A stretch of 64,000 bases of DNA from Sandaracinaceae bacterium (GCA_040218145.1 JAVJQK010000071.1:1-64000), one strand, 5' to 3'. Positions 49,292 to 62,213 are shown, numbered from the stretch's first letter. A program made the numbers and translations. The notes: generated by a model from the sequence alone, not told the origin.

Positions 49292-49773
49292 CGCTCGCTC
49301 CCGAGCGCCGCCTCGAGGAGCGCCTCCTGGATGGCGATGGCGCGGGCGTAGTCGTTGGCCGCCTCGTGGTCTCGGCCGGCCGCCTCGTGGATGCGGCCGC
49401 GGGTGATGATGAGGTTCGCGGTGAACACGTCGTCTGCCTCTCCGAGCTCGAGCCCTGCCTGTCCGAGCTCGAGCCCTTGCGTCGCGAAGCGCATCGCGCG
49501 CTCCGTGTCGCCGCGCGCGAGGTGGATCCGCGCGACGCGGTCGCACGCGTCCTGACGTACCACCCGGGCGTCTCGTTCAGCCACTCCGTCCGGGACCGGG
49601 CGCGCGAGCAGGGCGCCCAGCCGCCGCAGGGCGGCCTCGTCGTCGCCCTGGGTGAGCGCCTCCGCGGCCGCGGCGCTGTCGGCGCGCGACGCGCTCACCC
49701 ACGCGCGCGGCGCGCCGTCGTCGCAGCCGGACGCGAGCAGCAGGAGCAGCAACAGCGGCGAGAGCGTCTTCAT
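49288..49773 (-). CDS. TPR-like lipoprotein of the ECF cassette
   Basis: Encodes about 161 residues from ATG 49773. The signal (KTLSPLLLLLLLASGC) is followed by a helical array: AALRRLGALLARPVPDGVAE, DRVARIHLARGDTERAMRFA, IITRGRIHEAAGRDHEAAND and RAIAIQEALLEAAL. These form TPR-like helical pairs. It overlaps both neighbours by 4 bp. A surface TPR lipoprotein beside a sigma factor could report envelope state; that is inference. Confidence 0.75.
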   Translation of the reverse strand: MKTLSPLLLLLLLASGCDDGAPRAWVSASRADSAAAAEALTQGDDEAALRRLGALLARPVPDGVAERDARVVRQDACDRVARIHLARGDTERAMRFATQGLELGQAGLELGEADDVFTANLIITRGRIHEAAGRDHEAANDYARAIAIQEALLEAALGSER

Positions 49774-50255
49774 CGCGCGCCGTATCGCTCCTCGAGCGAC
49801 GCGTACACGGCGCCGCGGTAGTCGTCCATCTCCGCCTCGAACGCGTCGTCGGCGTCCTCGCCGCCGCTCGCCCGGGCCATCTGCGCCCGGAGCAGGGCCA
49901 GGTCCGGGCTGGGCAACGCGGTGGGGGCGGCCTCTCCGCCCGGACGCAGCCAGACGAAGAGCAGGAGCGCGGCCGCGAGCCCGACGGCGCCGAGGAGCCA
50001 TCGCCAGTCTCGCCTCGGCTCGGGTCGCGCCGCCGCCCGGTCGGCGATCCGGTCGGCCACGCTCAGCACGTCGCCCAGGATCGCCTCGGAGCGATCGGGG
50101 GAGAGCGCGCCGCCGTCGCGCTGGTAGCGGAGCAAGGCCGCCGTCTGGAGCGCGTCCTCCGGCAGGCCCGCTTCGGCGCTCCCGCGATCGAGCGCGCGGG
50201 CCAAGGCCTCGGCCTCCTGCTGTTCGTCCGCGCCGATCTCTTCTTCGTCGCTCAT
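49770..50255 (-). CDS. Anti-sigma-like membrane protein without Cys
   Basis: Encodes about 161 residues from ATG 50255, overlapping the sigma gene by 4 bp. A cytosolic helical head (about 85 residues, EALARALDRGSAEAGLPEDA) precedes one membrane helix (WLLGAVGLAAALLLFVWL) and a short exported tail with MARASGGEDADDAFEAEMDD. Gene order, topology and coupling fit an anti-sigma factor. The usual zinc anti-sigma motif with paired Cys is absent; the protein has no Cys at all. It would then hold the sigma factor by another contact. Confidence 0.65.
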   Translation of the reverse strand: MSDEEEIGADEQQEAEALARALDRGSAEAGLPEDALQTAALLRYQRDGGALSPDRSEAILGDVLSVADRIADRAAARPEPRRDWRWLLGAVGLAAALLLFVWLRPGGEAAPTALPSPDLALLRAQMARASGGEDADDAFEAEMDDYRGAVYASLEERYGAR

Positions 50256-50893
50256 GCGTGCTCCCTGGTGCTCGTCGGAGGAGGCGTGGGCGCGGCGTCC
50301 ACGAACGCCTCCCACTCCTTGCGAAACGCGCGCAGCGCGCGCAGCAGCACCACGTCGAAGGTGCCGATCTTCACGTCCAGCCCCGCCGCGCACTCCTCGC
50401 GGCTCCGGTCCTCGAAGAAGCGAAGCGAGATGGCGCGGGCGTACCGCGGGTTGATACGCTCGAGCACCGCGCTGACCGTCTCTCTCAGCATCGCGAGCTG
50501 CTCGGCCTCCGCCAGCTCCTTCTCGGGGCGCGGCGCGCTGGGGCGCAGCGGGGCCAGCAGCTCCTCGAAGCTCGTCAGCGCGCGCCGGGTGCGGGCTTTG
50601 ACGCGGTGCATGTCGGTCGCCTCGTTGGTCGCGATCCGGCTCAGCCAGAAGTAGAAGGACGTGCCTCGATCGTCGTAGCGGTCGAGCTTCTCGAGGGCCT
50701 TGCGGAAGGTCTCGCTCAGCGCGTCCTCCGCCGCCTGTCGGTTGCCGAGCTTGGGCATCAACACACGCGCGAAGAGGCGCGGCGCGAAGGCACGGTAGAG
50801 CTCCGCCACCGCCTCGCGTTCTCCGCGTCGCGTGCGCGCGAGCAGGTCGCGCTCTCGCGCGAGCCACTCCTTCGATGTGAAGTCGAGCTCCAA
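50252..50893 (-). CDS. ECF-family RNA polymerase sigma factor
   Basis: Encodes 213 residues from ATG 50893. Region 2: AELYRAFAPRLFARVLMPKL, then QAAEDALSETFRKALEKLDR and TSFYFWLSRIATNEATDMHR. Region 4: VLERINPRYARAISLRFFED, then REECAAGLDVKIGTFDVVLL. There is no region 3 domain, as expected for ECF sigmas. It likely turns on its own operon and a set of envelope genes. The vWA lipoprotein gene lies 54 bp upstream on the same strand, so it may belong to the same unit. Confidence 0.9.
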   Translation of the reverse strand: MELDFTSKEWLARERDLLARTRRGEREAVAELYRAFAPRLFARVLMPKLGNRQAAEDALSETFRKALEKLDRYDDRGTSFYFWLSRIATNEATDMHRVKARTRRALTSFEELLAPLRPSAPRPEKELAEAEQLAMLRETVSAVLERINPRYARAISLRFFEDRSREECAAGLDVKIGTFDVVLLRALRAFRKEWEAFVDAAPTPPPTSTREHA

Positions 50894-50947
50894 TCCAGCG
50901 TCCGAATGAAGGCCCGGGCTACCGCATGCGCGGCGGCGAAGGAAGCC

Positions 50948-52348
50948 TCATCCCTCGACGTCCACGCGGATGCGGGCCCGGAGCCGACGCACGGGCTGGC
51001 CGGTGTGCCGTGCGAGCGCCTCGGCGAAGTCCTCGAGCATGCCGAGATCACGGGCCAGCTCCCGGTCCGCGGGCCGCGCCGCGCTCACCGCGCCGACCAC
51101 CGCGCGGACCCGGTCCAACCGCTCCTGCGCTTCGCCGTGCTGCCCCGCCCGGGCCAGCTCCGAGACGCGGCGCAGATCGCGCGCCATCCACGCCACCGCG
51201 GAGTTCCGCGCCACCGTGCCCTCGGCCACGTCGGAGACCACGAAGACGGGCGCGTCGTTCTCGAGGCGCGTCGGCTCGTGGGAGCGCATGTCGGTGAAGT
51301 CGAGGGTGAAGCGGCCCACCGTCGGCGTGCGGTCGAGCGGGTCGACCCCGCGGAGCGTCCAGAGCACGGTGCGGTGCTGGGTGGCGCCGAGCCGCCCCAC
51401 GTCGGCCTGCCAGTGCGCGCCACGCGGCTCGGACGCGGCGCCCTCCACCCGGACGACCTCGACCCCCGGGGCCGGGGTGAAGGTCAGGTGCACGCCGTCC
51501 GCGACGTCCTCGAGCATGCCGTGCACCTCGCGCTCGAAGACGCGGGTGATCTCCTGTGGCGAGTCGAGGAAGTAGTGGTTGCCGCGCCCCTGCTCGCTCA
51601 TCTCGACGAGCACGTCGTCGCGGTGATCGAGCCCGACGCCGATCGCGCTCAGGCGGATGCCCTCCGCGTCGCCGCGCGCGGCCCAGCCCGCGATGCGCTG
51701 CATGTCGGTGTCGCCGACGTTCGCCACCGCGTCGGTCAGGAGCACCACCCGGCGCAGGTGCGACGCCGGCTGCTGCGCGAGCGCCGCGTAGCCCACCTGG
51801 AGCCCGTGCGAGAGGTTGGTGGCGCCGCGGGGCTGGAGCCGATCGATCGCCGCGTGCAGCCGCGCGCCCTCCTGCACGCTCGTCACGGGCAGGATCACCT
51901 CGGCGTAGTCGTCGAACGCGGTGACCCCGACGCGGTCCCGCGGGTCGAGCTGGTCGACGAGCCGGTGCAGCGCCTGTCGCACGTAGGTCATCTTGTCGCT
52001 CTCTCGCATGGAGCCCGAGCGGTCGACGACGAACATCATCGCCATGGGCGGCCGCACGTCGGGGTTGCGGCCCCGCACCACGGTCTGGACGACGAAGAGC
52101 GGTTCGCTCGACTCGGCCGCCCAGGCGGCCCGCGCGCCCTCGACGCTGATGCCCGCGGCGTGGGGGGCGGGGTCGGCGACCGCCTCCGGGTAGTCGGCGA
52201 GGAAGTCGTCGACGCGGATCTCGGCCGGCCGGGGCAGCAGACCGTGGGACGCGACGTACCGGGTTCGAGCGCGGCTGGCGTAGGCTCCGCCGCAGGCGAC
52301 GAGGCTGCACGCGAGGAGAGCGAGGGACAGGTGGCGGTGAGAGAGCAT
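50948..52348 (-). CDS. von Willebrand A-domain lipoprotein
   Basis: Encodes about 466 residues from ATG 52348, with GGAGG five bases upstream. The signal ends SLVAC. Residues about 45-95 show a preceding beta-rich part (AEIRVDDFLADYPEAV). The vWA domain (about 100-290) has the metal-ion site DRSGSMRES (D109, S111, S113), followed by ATNLSHGL and a third acid in LTDAVANVGDTDMQ. A C-terminal beta-rich and helical region follows. MIDAS-containing vWA domains bind protein ligands through a divalent ion. It may act as a surface interaction module linked to the neighbouring sigma system. Confidence 0.85.
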   Translation of the reverse strand: MLSHRHLSLALLACSLVACGGAYASRARTRYVASHGLLPRPAEIRVDDFLADYPEAVADPAPHAAGISVEGARAAWAAESSEPLFVVQTVVRGRNPDVRPPMAMMFVVDRSGSMRESDKMTYVRQALHRLVDQLDPRDRVGVTAFDDYAEVILPVTSVQEGARLHAAIDRLQPRGATNLSHGLQVGYAALAQQPASHLRRVVLLTDAVANVGDTDMQRIAGWAARGDAEGIRLSAIGVGLDHRDDVLVEMSEQGRGNHYFLDSPQEITRVFEREVHGMLEDVADGVHLTFTPAPGVEVVRVEGAASEPRGAHWQADVGRLGATQHRTVLWTLRGVDPLDRTPTVGRFTLDFTDMRSHEPTRLENDAPVFVVSDVAEGTVARNSAVAWMARDLRRVSELARAGQHGEAQERLDRVRAVVGAVSAARPADRELARDLGMLEDFAEALARHTGQPVRRLRARIRVDVEG

Positions 52349-52363
52349 CAGAACCTCCGGGCT

Positions 52364-54019
52364 GTGTTCGGGGCTCCAACGCGGCTTCGCGGCGTGGCTT
52401 ACACCTGCCTGGCGATCTTTCTCTGCGTCGCCTGCGATGGGGCCGAGCCGGGGGCGCAGAGGGAGACGGCGGTGCTGCGCGCGCGTCACCCGAGCGGGGT
52501 GCCGCTGCATCCGCGTGACGGGGCCCGGGAGGTCAGCGGGAGGCTGCCCGACGGGGCCAGGGTGGAGATCCTGGGGCGGGGGAGCGCGGGCTGGCTGGAG
52601 GTGAGGGGAGAAGGAGAGAGAGGCTGGATCAGCCCGCGGTACGTGGTCGAGACGGGGGCGGGTGAGGCCCGGTCCGCTTCCGAGTCCGCTTCCGCTTCCG
52701 CTCCCGCTCCCGCTCCCGCTCCCGCTTCCGCTTCCGCTCCCGCTCCCGCTCCCGCTCCCGCTCCCGCTCCCGCTCCCGCTCCCGCTCCCGCTCCCGCTCC
52801 CGCTCCCGCTCCCGCTCCCGCTCCCGCTCCCGCTGCCGCTCCCGCTCCCGCTTCCGAGTCCGCCTCCGCGACCGCCTCCGCGACCGAGTCCGCTTCCGCG
52901 ACCGAGTCCGCCTCCGCGACCGAGTCCGAGTCCGCCTCCGCTTCCGAGTCCGCCTCCGCTCCCGAGTCCGCCTCCGCTCCCGAGTCCGCCTCCGCTCCCG
53001 AGTCCGCCTCCGCGACCGAGTCCGGTTCCGCTTCCGCTCCGGAGTCCGCTTCCGAGCTGGCTGGGGCAGGTGCGCTGCGGCCTGTCTCGGCGGCCGTCTG
53101 GCGCTCTGCCGCCGACTGTCGGGAGCTGCTGCGGGGGGCGGGGGAGGAGCGAGAGGAGCGGCGGGCGGGGATCGCGACCTGGAACTTGCGCTGGTTTCCG
53201 GACGGATCGGGCGACGGAGATACGTCGCGGGCGACCGACGTGGCGTGGATGGCCTGCGCGATGGCGAGCCTGGGCGTGGACGCGATCGCGGTGCAGGAGG
53301 TGTTGCAGCACGCGAGCGGGCGCGCGGCGATGGCGGAGCTGAGGCGGCAGCTCGACGCGCTCACGGGCGGGCGATGGGTGGCGCACCTCGATCGGTGCCC
53401 GAGCGACGGCCGACAGCACGTCGGATGGCTCGTGAACGAAGCCCGGGTGCGGGTCTCGCGCGTCACGCAGCTCGACGCGCTCAACCCGCTCGGCGGCTGC
53501 ACGGGGCACCTCCGCCCGGGGCTCGCGCTCTACCTCGAGTGGCCGGGGGGACCCGACCTCCACGCCGTCAGCGTGCACCTCGACTCCGGCACGGGCGCGC
53601 GCGATCACCGGCACCGCGCGGCGAGCCTCGCCGCGATCGAGCGAGCCACGCGCGCGCTGCGGCCGCGTGACGCGGACGTGGTGGTGCTCGGGGACCTCAA
53701 CACGATGGGACGGGAGGCGCCGCGGCTGCGCGCCGGGGACGAGCTCGCCGACGTCGACGCGCTCCTGGCTGGGCTGCAGCCCGCGTGGCGGCGCGTCCCG
53801 AGCGAGGTGCCGTGCACGGAGCTCTGGAGGGCCGGCGCGAGCCACCTCGACCACGTCCTGGTCAGCGCCTCGACGCGGGAAGTGATCGGCTCGGCGCGCG
53901 TGCACGGGATCTGCGGGCTGGGGCGGTGTGAGCGACCGCGCGGGAGAGCGGCGGCGCTGGAGCGGCTGAGCGATCACTGCCCGCTCGTGGTGGCGCTGAC
54001 GGCCGAGGATCGAGACTGA
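52364..54019 (+). CDS. Exported endonuclease/exonuclease/phosphatase-fold protein with SH3-like head
   Basis: Encodes about 551 residues if GTG 52364 is the start; GTGs at 52337 and 52394 are alternatives and no start has a good ribosome site. The signal ends LAIFLCVAC, a lipobox-like site. Residues about 30-85 resemble a bacterial SH3 domain (VLRARHPSGVPLHPRDGARE). Residues about 105-230 are low complexity: Ala-Pro repeats, then Ser-Glu-Ala/Thr repeats. The EEP domain (about 268-551) is complete: GIATWNLRWFP, AIAVQEVLQHAS (Glu), VVVLGDLNTMG (Asp, Asn) and LSDHCPLVVAL (catalytic His). It is a secreted nuclease or phosphatase. Confidence 0.75.
   Translation: MFGAPTRLRGVAYTCLAIFLCVACDGAEPGAQRETAVLRARHPSGVPLHPRDGAREVSGRLPDGARVEILGRGSAGWLEVRGEGERGWISPRYVVETGAGEARSASESASASAPAPAPAPASASAPAPAPAPAPAPAPAPAPAPAPAPAPAPAPAPAAAPAPASESASATASATESASATESASATESESASASESASAPESASAPESASAPESASATESGSASAPESASELAGAGALRPVSAAVWRSAADCRELLRGAGEEREERRAGIATWNLRWFPDGSGDGDTSRATDVAWMACAMASLGVDAIAVQEVLQHASGRAAMAELRRQLDALTGGRWVAHLDRCPSDGRQHVGWLVNEARVRVSRVTQLDALNPLGGCTGHLRPGLALYLEWPGGPDLHAVSVHLDSGTGARDHRHRAASLAAIERATRALRPRDADVVVLGDLNTMGREAPRLRAGDELADVDALLAGLQPAWRRVPSEVPCTELWRAGASHLDHVLVSASTREVIGSARVHGICGLGRCERPRGRAAALERLSDHCPLVVALTAEDRD
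52736..52831 (+). repeat. Sixteen-copy GCTCCC hexanucleotide tract
   Basis: GCTCCC is repeated 16 times without a break (96 bp) in the linker of the endonuclease/phosphatase-fold gene, coding 16 Ala-Pro pairs. Hexamer variants (GCTTCC, GCTGCC) extend it on each side, and GAGTCC/TCCGCN units follow to about 53050. Copy number is a multiple of 3, so slippage would change linker length without breaking the frame. Confidence 0.95.
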
Positions 54020-54026
54020 CGCTCTC

Positions 54027-54479
54027 TCAGCTCGAGACGGGGATGCCGCCGAGGGAGGCGCGCAGCCGCGCCGCGAAGGCGTCCAGGCGATCCTGGTACA
54101 TCGTCGGGGTCATGCCGTCGGGGACTCGTGCGCAGGAGCTGCCGTCGACGCGGCCGCTCAGGGGCGCGCGCTCGCAGGTGCGGAGGTCCATCGCGACCGT
54201 GACGTCGCTCGCGCCTTCGCGCACGCTCAGCGTGATGAGGTAGCGGGTCACCCACGTGGTGCCGTCGCTGTTGCGCCCGGTGTCCTCCCAGGGCGTCTCG
54301 ACGATGCCCGCGCGCGCGTCGACCCGGTCGGGGGTCATACCCTGCGTGGCCAGCGCGCGCTCCAGGTCCGCGACCTCGATCTGCTGGTCGGGCACGAAGA
54401 AGCTCGACGGCGTCAGCTGGGAGACGCAACCGAAGAGGAAGCAGGCGAGCAGGGCGGGCGAGCGGCGAATGCAGCGCAT
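54027..54479 (-). CDS. Small lipoprotein of unknown function
   Basis: Encodes 150 residues from ATG 54479. The signal ends LLACFLFGC. The rest is a single mixed domain with helices (EVADLERALATQGMTPDRVD) and strands (TTWVTRYLITLSVREGASDV, TVAMDLRTCER), with two Cys after the signal that may form a disulfide. No family is recognised. Convergent with the endonuclease-fold gene, leaving 7 bp between stops. Confidence 0.65.
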   Translation of the reverse strand: MRCIRRSPALLACFLFGCVSQLTPSSFFVPDQQIEVADLERALATQGMTPDRVDARAGIVETPWEDTGRNSDGTTWVTRYLITLSVREGASDVTVAMDLRTCERAPLSGRVDGSSCARVPDGMTPTMYQDRLDAFAARLRASLGGIPVSS

Positions 54480-54554
54480 GGGAGTCCCCGAGGTTCGTGA
54501 AGGCGAGCCGAGGCACGCTTCCTACGCGCTGGGCCGACGCGGCGCCACGCGACG

Positions 54555-55235
54555 TCACTCGCTCTCGTCTCCCAGCGCGTCCTCCAGGCTCTCGACGTTC
54601 CACCCACCAGGGGGGGAGAAGCTGACCTCGCCCATCCACGCGCGCTCGGGCTCGACGTCGCTGGGATCGGACGGAGCCGAGGGCGCCCTCCACGGCAATG
54701 CGGCGCGTTCTTGCATGGCGCGCTCGAGCGAATTGGCGTTGGGCGCGGGTGGCGCAGGAGATGCGAAACCGCCGGTCACCGCGACGGCCCCCGTGACCGC
54801 GGCCGCGGCGGCGCCGAGCACGGTCAGCCGTCGGCGGTGACGGCGGCGGCCGGGGCCGCAGTCGGCGGTGAGCAGCCTGCCGTCCTTTCGCCGGAAGAGG
54901 CGCGCGCAGAGGGCTCCCTCGTTCTCGAGGACCAGACGCGTCGCCTCGAGCGCGGTGAGCCCGGCGAAGTCGTAGACCTTGCGATCGCACAGGCCGCACT
55001 CGCGGACCGCGCCGTCGCCGACCATGCCGGCCCAGGGGGCGGGGCAGGAATGGGCGCCGCGGGCCCCGTGCACGACGAAGCGCGCGAGCGCGTGTCGCTC
55101 TTCGTCGAGGCGCGCCGCGACGTGGGCTAGCTCCGCCTCGAGGGCCTCGCGCCGGGGAGTGGTGGCGCTCGCGATGTCGCGGCGCAAGGCGTCGCGTCGC
55201 ATGCGCAGCGCGTCGATCTCGTGTCGGAATGTCAT
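54555..55235 (-). CDS. Cys-knot cytosolic domain with membrane helix and exported tail
   Basis: Encodes about 226 residues from ATG 55235; the open frame to 55601 is not protein-like. A coiled-coil head (RMRRDALRRDIASATTPRRE to about residue 50) leads to a Cys module with ECGLCDRKVYDFAGLTALEA, LENEGALCARLFRRKDGRLL and TADCGPG. Similar CxLC...GxCxRxxRRxDGxxLTxDC modules occur in Bacteroidetes and myxobacterial membrane proteins. One membrane helix (LTVLGAAAAAVTGAVAVTGG) follows, then an exported Pro-rich tail. I cannot name a function; metal binding by the Cys module is likely. Confidence 0.7.
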   Translation of the reverse strand: MTFRHEIDALRMRRDALRRDIASATTPRREALEAELAHVAARLDEERHALARFVVHGARGAHSCPAPWAGMVGDGAVRECGLCDRKVYDFAGLTALEATRLVLENEGALCARLFRRKDGRLLTADCGPGRRRHRRRLTVLGAAAAAVTGAVAVTGGFASPAPPAPNANSLERAMQERAALPWRAPSAPSDPSDVEPERAWMGEVSFSPPGGWNVESLEDALGDESE

Positions 55236-55368
55236 CGGCCCTGGGACACGCGAGCTGGGGCGAGGTTCCGTGCGACACGATCGGCGTCGGTCGTGGCGTC
55301 TCGTCACGCATCCATCCGCGAGATCGACGCGGGAGAGGCCTGGAACGGACCCTGCGCTGACGTCTCGC

Positions 55369-55713
55369 ATGACCCGCCATCTCCTCTCCGCGTCGCTGAT
55401 CGCCGCCCTCTTCGCGGGGCCCGCGCTCGCGCAGACGCCGCCACCTCCGGGCCAGCTGCGCGTCGACCTCGAGGCCACTGTCGAGTCGGACGACGACGCG
55501 GTCTTTCGGTGGACGCTCGACCCGGCGGAGGAGGCGACGTGCACGCTCGACGCCGACGGTGACGGCATCTTCGAGCACAGCGTCGAGGACTGCGACGCCA
55601 ATCGATCGCTGCGGCACAGCTACGACGAGGAGGGCACGTACCACGCGATCCTCGTGGCCCGGACCCACGACGGCCGCTCGGGCCAGGCCACGGTAACCGT
55701 CACGATCGACTGA
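55369..55713 (+). CDS. Small PKD-like exported protein
   Basis: Encodes 114 residues from ATG 55369. A cleavable signal (HLLSASLIAALFAGPALAQ) precedes one domain. FRWTLDPAEEATCTLDADGD, SYDEEGTYHAILVARTHDG and GQATVTVTID match a PKD/Ig-like fold, often used as a spacer in surface proteins. Two Cys may pair. It is a single domain without a partner. The 133-bp gap with the Cys-knot gene holds no other gene. Confidence 0.75.
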   Translation: MTRHLLSASLIAALFAGPALAQTPPPPGQLRVDLEATVESDDDAVFRWTLDPAEEATCTLDADGDGIFEHSVEDCDANRSLRHSYDEEGTYHAILVARTHDGRSGQATVTVTID

Positions 55714-55728
55714 CGCGCCGCGCGCAAG

Positions 55729-56640
55729 TCAGGGGGTGACGCAGCCGCACCCGCACGCCTCGTCGATCGGCGTCGCCCCGTCGGGGCAGCGGTAGGTCAG
55801 CGCCGCGCACTCCCGCACGTCGAACGAGATGTAGTCGACGCCCGGCGCGCTCGGGTCGGGGCATACGCCCGGGTCGGCGAGGCAGCCGCAGCCGCAGTCG
55901 TCCTCGAAGGGGCTCCACCCGGCCTCGCAGTGGGGCACGCCCGCGAGCGCGCACTGCTCGGGGTCGCGCAGCTGGTAGTCCGCGCCCGGGCGCGCGTCGC
56001 CCGTGCAGGCCGGCTCCGCGGGGCGGCAACCGCAGCCGCACGCGTCGCTGAACTGGACGGTGCCTTCGTCGCAGAGGAAGTCGCCGATGAGCGCGCACAT
56101 GTCGGGGTCGTGGCTCTCGTAGCGGACGCCCGGTTCCGACGGATCGGGGCACGCGGGCGCGTCGCCGATGCAGCCGCATCCGCACGCGTCGTCGAAGGTC
56201 GTCTCGCCTTCCTCGCACATGAAGAGCGCCGCGGCGCACGTCCCCGGATCGGCGGAGACGTAGCGCACGGCGGGGTCGGTCGGGTCGGGGCACGCGCTCG
56301 CTTCCGCGATGCAGCCGCAGCCGCATTCGTCGGAGAAGAGCGTCTCGCCGGGCTCACACGCGAAGAGCGCCGCGGCGCAGGCGGAGACGTCGGTGAACAC
56401 GTAGCGCACCGCGGGATCGCTCGCGTCCGGGCACGCGCCGCAGTCCTCGTCGGGCGAAGGGCAGAAGCTGTCGCAGACGCCGTCGCCGTAGAAGCCCTCG
56501 GAGGCGCAGAGATCGGTTCCGTCGGCGCCGCGGCCGCCCATCAAGCGTGCTTGCTCGCGGGTGACGCCCGACCCACCGACACATCCGGCGAGCATGACGA
56601 GGGTGAGGAGGGACTGGAGGAGAAGAGAAGGCTGAGTCAT
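55729..56640 (-). CDS. Lipoprotein with five CGCGC-type Cys modules
   Basis: Encodes 303 residues from ATG 56640 with a lipobox signal ending LVMLAGC. A GDGxCDSFC region near the start is followed by five modules of about 43 residues. Each has CPDPSDPxVRY at its start, a middle like DPxxCAAALFxC, and ends FxDxCGCGC. Within a module there are six Cys. I know no characterised family for it. A metal- or protein-binding array is a fair guess. A similar, shorter Cys motif pattern was not found elsewhere in the window. Confidence 0.75.
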   Translation of the reverse strand: MTQPSLLLQSLLTLVMLAGCVGGSGVTREQARLMGGRGADGTDLCASEGFYGDGVCDSFCPSPDEDCGACPDASDPAVRYVFTDVSACAAALFACEPGETLFSDECGCGCIAEASACPDPTDPAVRYVSADPGTCAAALFMCEEGETTFDDACGCGCIGDAPACPDPSEPGVRYESHDPDMCALIGDFLCDEGTVQFSDACGCGCRPAEPACTGDARPGADYQLRDPEQCALAGVPHCEAGWSPFEDDCGCGCLADPGVCPDPSAPGVDYISFDVRECAALTYRCPDGATPIDEACGCGCVTP

Positions 56641-56738
56641 CGAACGGTCCTTTCGTGCATCGAACGCACCTCGCCGTCCGCTCCGTCGTGGAGCGCCTGG
56701 TGACCGACGAGGTGCAGAGAGTTTTGTGTTGGCGCGAG

Positions 56739-57437
56739 CTACTCGCGGCCGGTCGCGAAGAGCGTCAGGGGGCGCCGGTCGGGGGTGGGGCTCGAGCTCT
56801 CGAGGAAGACCACGGCCTCGACCGGGCCCGCCTCTGTGGGCGTCGCGGCGAGCACGAGCTCCGCCGCCTCCCCGTCGGGGATCTCGGTGGGCGCGTCGAG
56901 GACCTCGAACGCGGGGCTCGCGATCCGGAGGCGCGGCGTCATCAGGGTGAGCGGCGCGCCGCAGTCGTTGGTGATGCTCACGCGCCGCTCCGCGCGGCCG
57001 CCGACCGGCACGTCCCCGAAGTCCACCTCGAAGGCGGGGCTCACCAAGAAGCAGTCGGCGAGCGGGCGCGGGGCCGGGGAGAGGGTGGCGGGCTCTCCTT
57101 CCCCGACGAGGTCGACCGGGACGGAGCGGGCGGCGCCAGCTCGCGCCTGGATCCGGTGCTCGTTCCCGATCGGCCCGATGGCCGTCACGCTGAAGGTGCC
57201 GTCGTCTCGCACGGGCTCCGCCACCGGGGGCTCGGTCCCGTCGAGGTGGGTGACGACCACCACGCCCTCCGGCGGATCGACGAGCCCGGTGAAGGCCGGA
57301 AGGCCCACGCCGCCGGTGGGCGGCTCCGCCACCGCGTCCACGTCGAGGTTGGGCGGGCTGGGCTGCGGGCTGACGCCGCAGGCGGGGAGCGCCACCAGCA
57401 GGAGCGCGAGCCGAAGTCTGGAAAGCAAGCGGGTCAC
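56739..57437 (-). CDS. Lipoprotein with Ig-like repeat domain
   Basis: Encodes about 232 residues from GTG 57437, with GAGGAG six bases upstream; it lies divergent from the kinase gene. The signal ends LVALPAC. The body is beta-rich: PAFTGLVDPPEGVVVVTHLD and HRIQARAGAARSVPVDLVGE, then a choice-of-anchor-like repeat (VDFGDVPVGGRAERRVSITN, CGAPLTLMTPRLRIASPA), which resembles ASPM/SPD-2/Hydin-type Ig domains. Such domains are structural spacers or adhesins. Confidence 0.7.
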   Translation of the reverse strand: MTRLLSRLRLALLLVALPACGVSPQPSPPNLDVDAVAEPPTGGVGLPAFTGLVDPPEGVVVVTHLDGTEPPVAEPVRDDGTFSVTAIGPIGNEHRIQARAGAARSVPVDLVGEGEPATLSPAPRPLADCFLVSPAFEVDFGDVPVGGRAERRVSITNDCGAPLTLMTPRLRIASPAFEVLDAPTEIPDGEAAELVLAATPTEAGPVEAVVFLESSSPTPDRRPLTLFATGRE

Positions 57438-57495
57438 GGTCGCTCCTCTGAGCAGCGACCATGCCAGCTCGAAGACGCGCGGAGCTCGAGAATCA

Positions 57496-57525
57496 CTTGT
57501 CTCGAGTTGTCTCATATTGTATCGG
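57496..57525 (+). promoter_or_regulatory. Direct repeat in the divergent promoter region
   Basis: TTGTCTC occurs at about 57498 and again ten bases later, followed by ATATTGTATC just upstream of the kinase start. A 10-bp spacing puts both half-sites on one helix face. It may be a regulator site or chance. Confidence 0.3.
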
Positions 57526-57532
57526 TGTCTCG

Positions 57533-62158
<4,626 letters not shown>

Positions 62159-62176
62159 GATCCTGCTGCAGAAACG

Positions 62177-62213
62177 CGAAGCGCCGCGCGAGACGAGCCC
62201 GCGCGGCGCTTCG
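62177..62213. terminator. Bidirectional hairpin terminator
   Basis: CGAAGCGCCGCGCG (62177-62190) and CGCGCGGCGCTTCG (62200-62213) are perfect inverted 14-bp arms with a 9-base loop. They lie between the convergent kinase gene and the EGF-repeat gene, so the hairpin could end both messages. Confidence 0.7.

Noticed and set aside
49652-54019. A very long plus-strand open frame from 49652
   Set aside because: Only its last part (from about 52364) has a signal peptide and recognisable domains. The upstream part lies opposite the sigma, anti-sigma and vWA genes and reads as GC-rich shadow.
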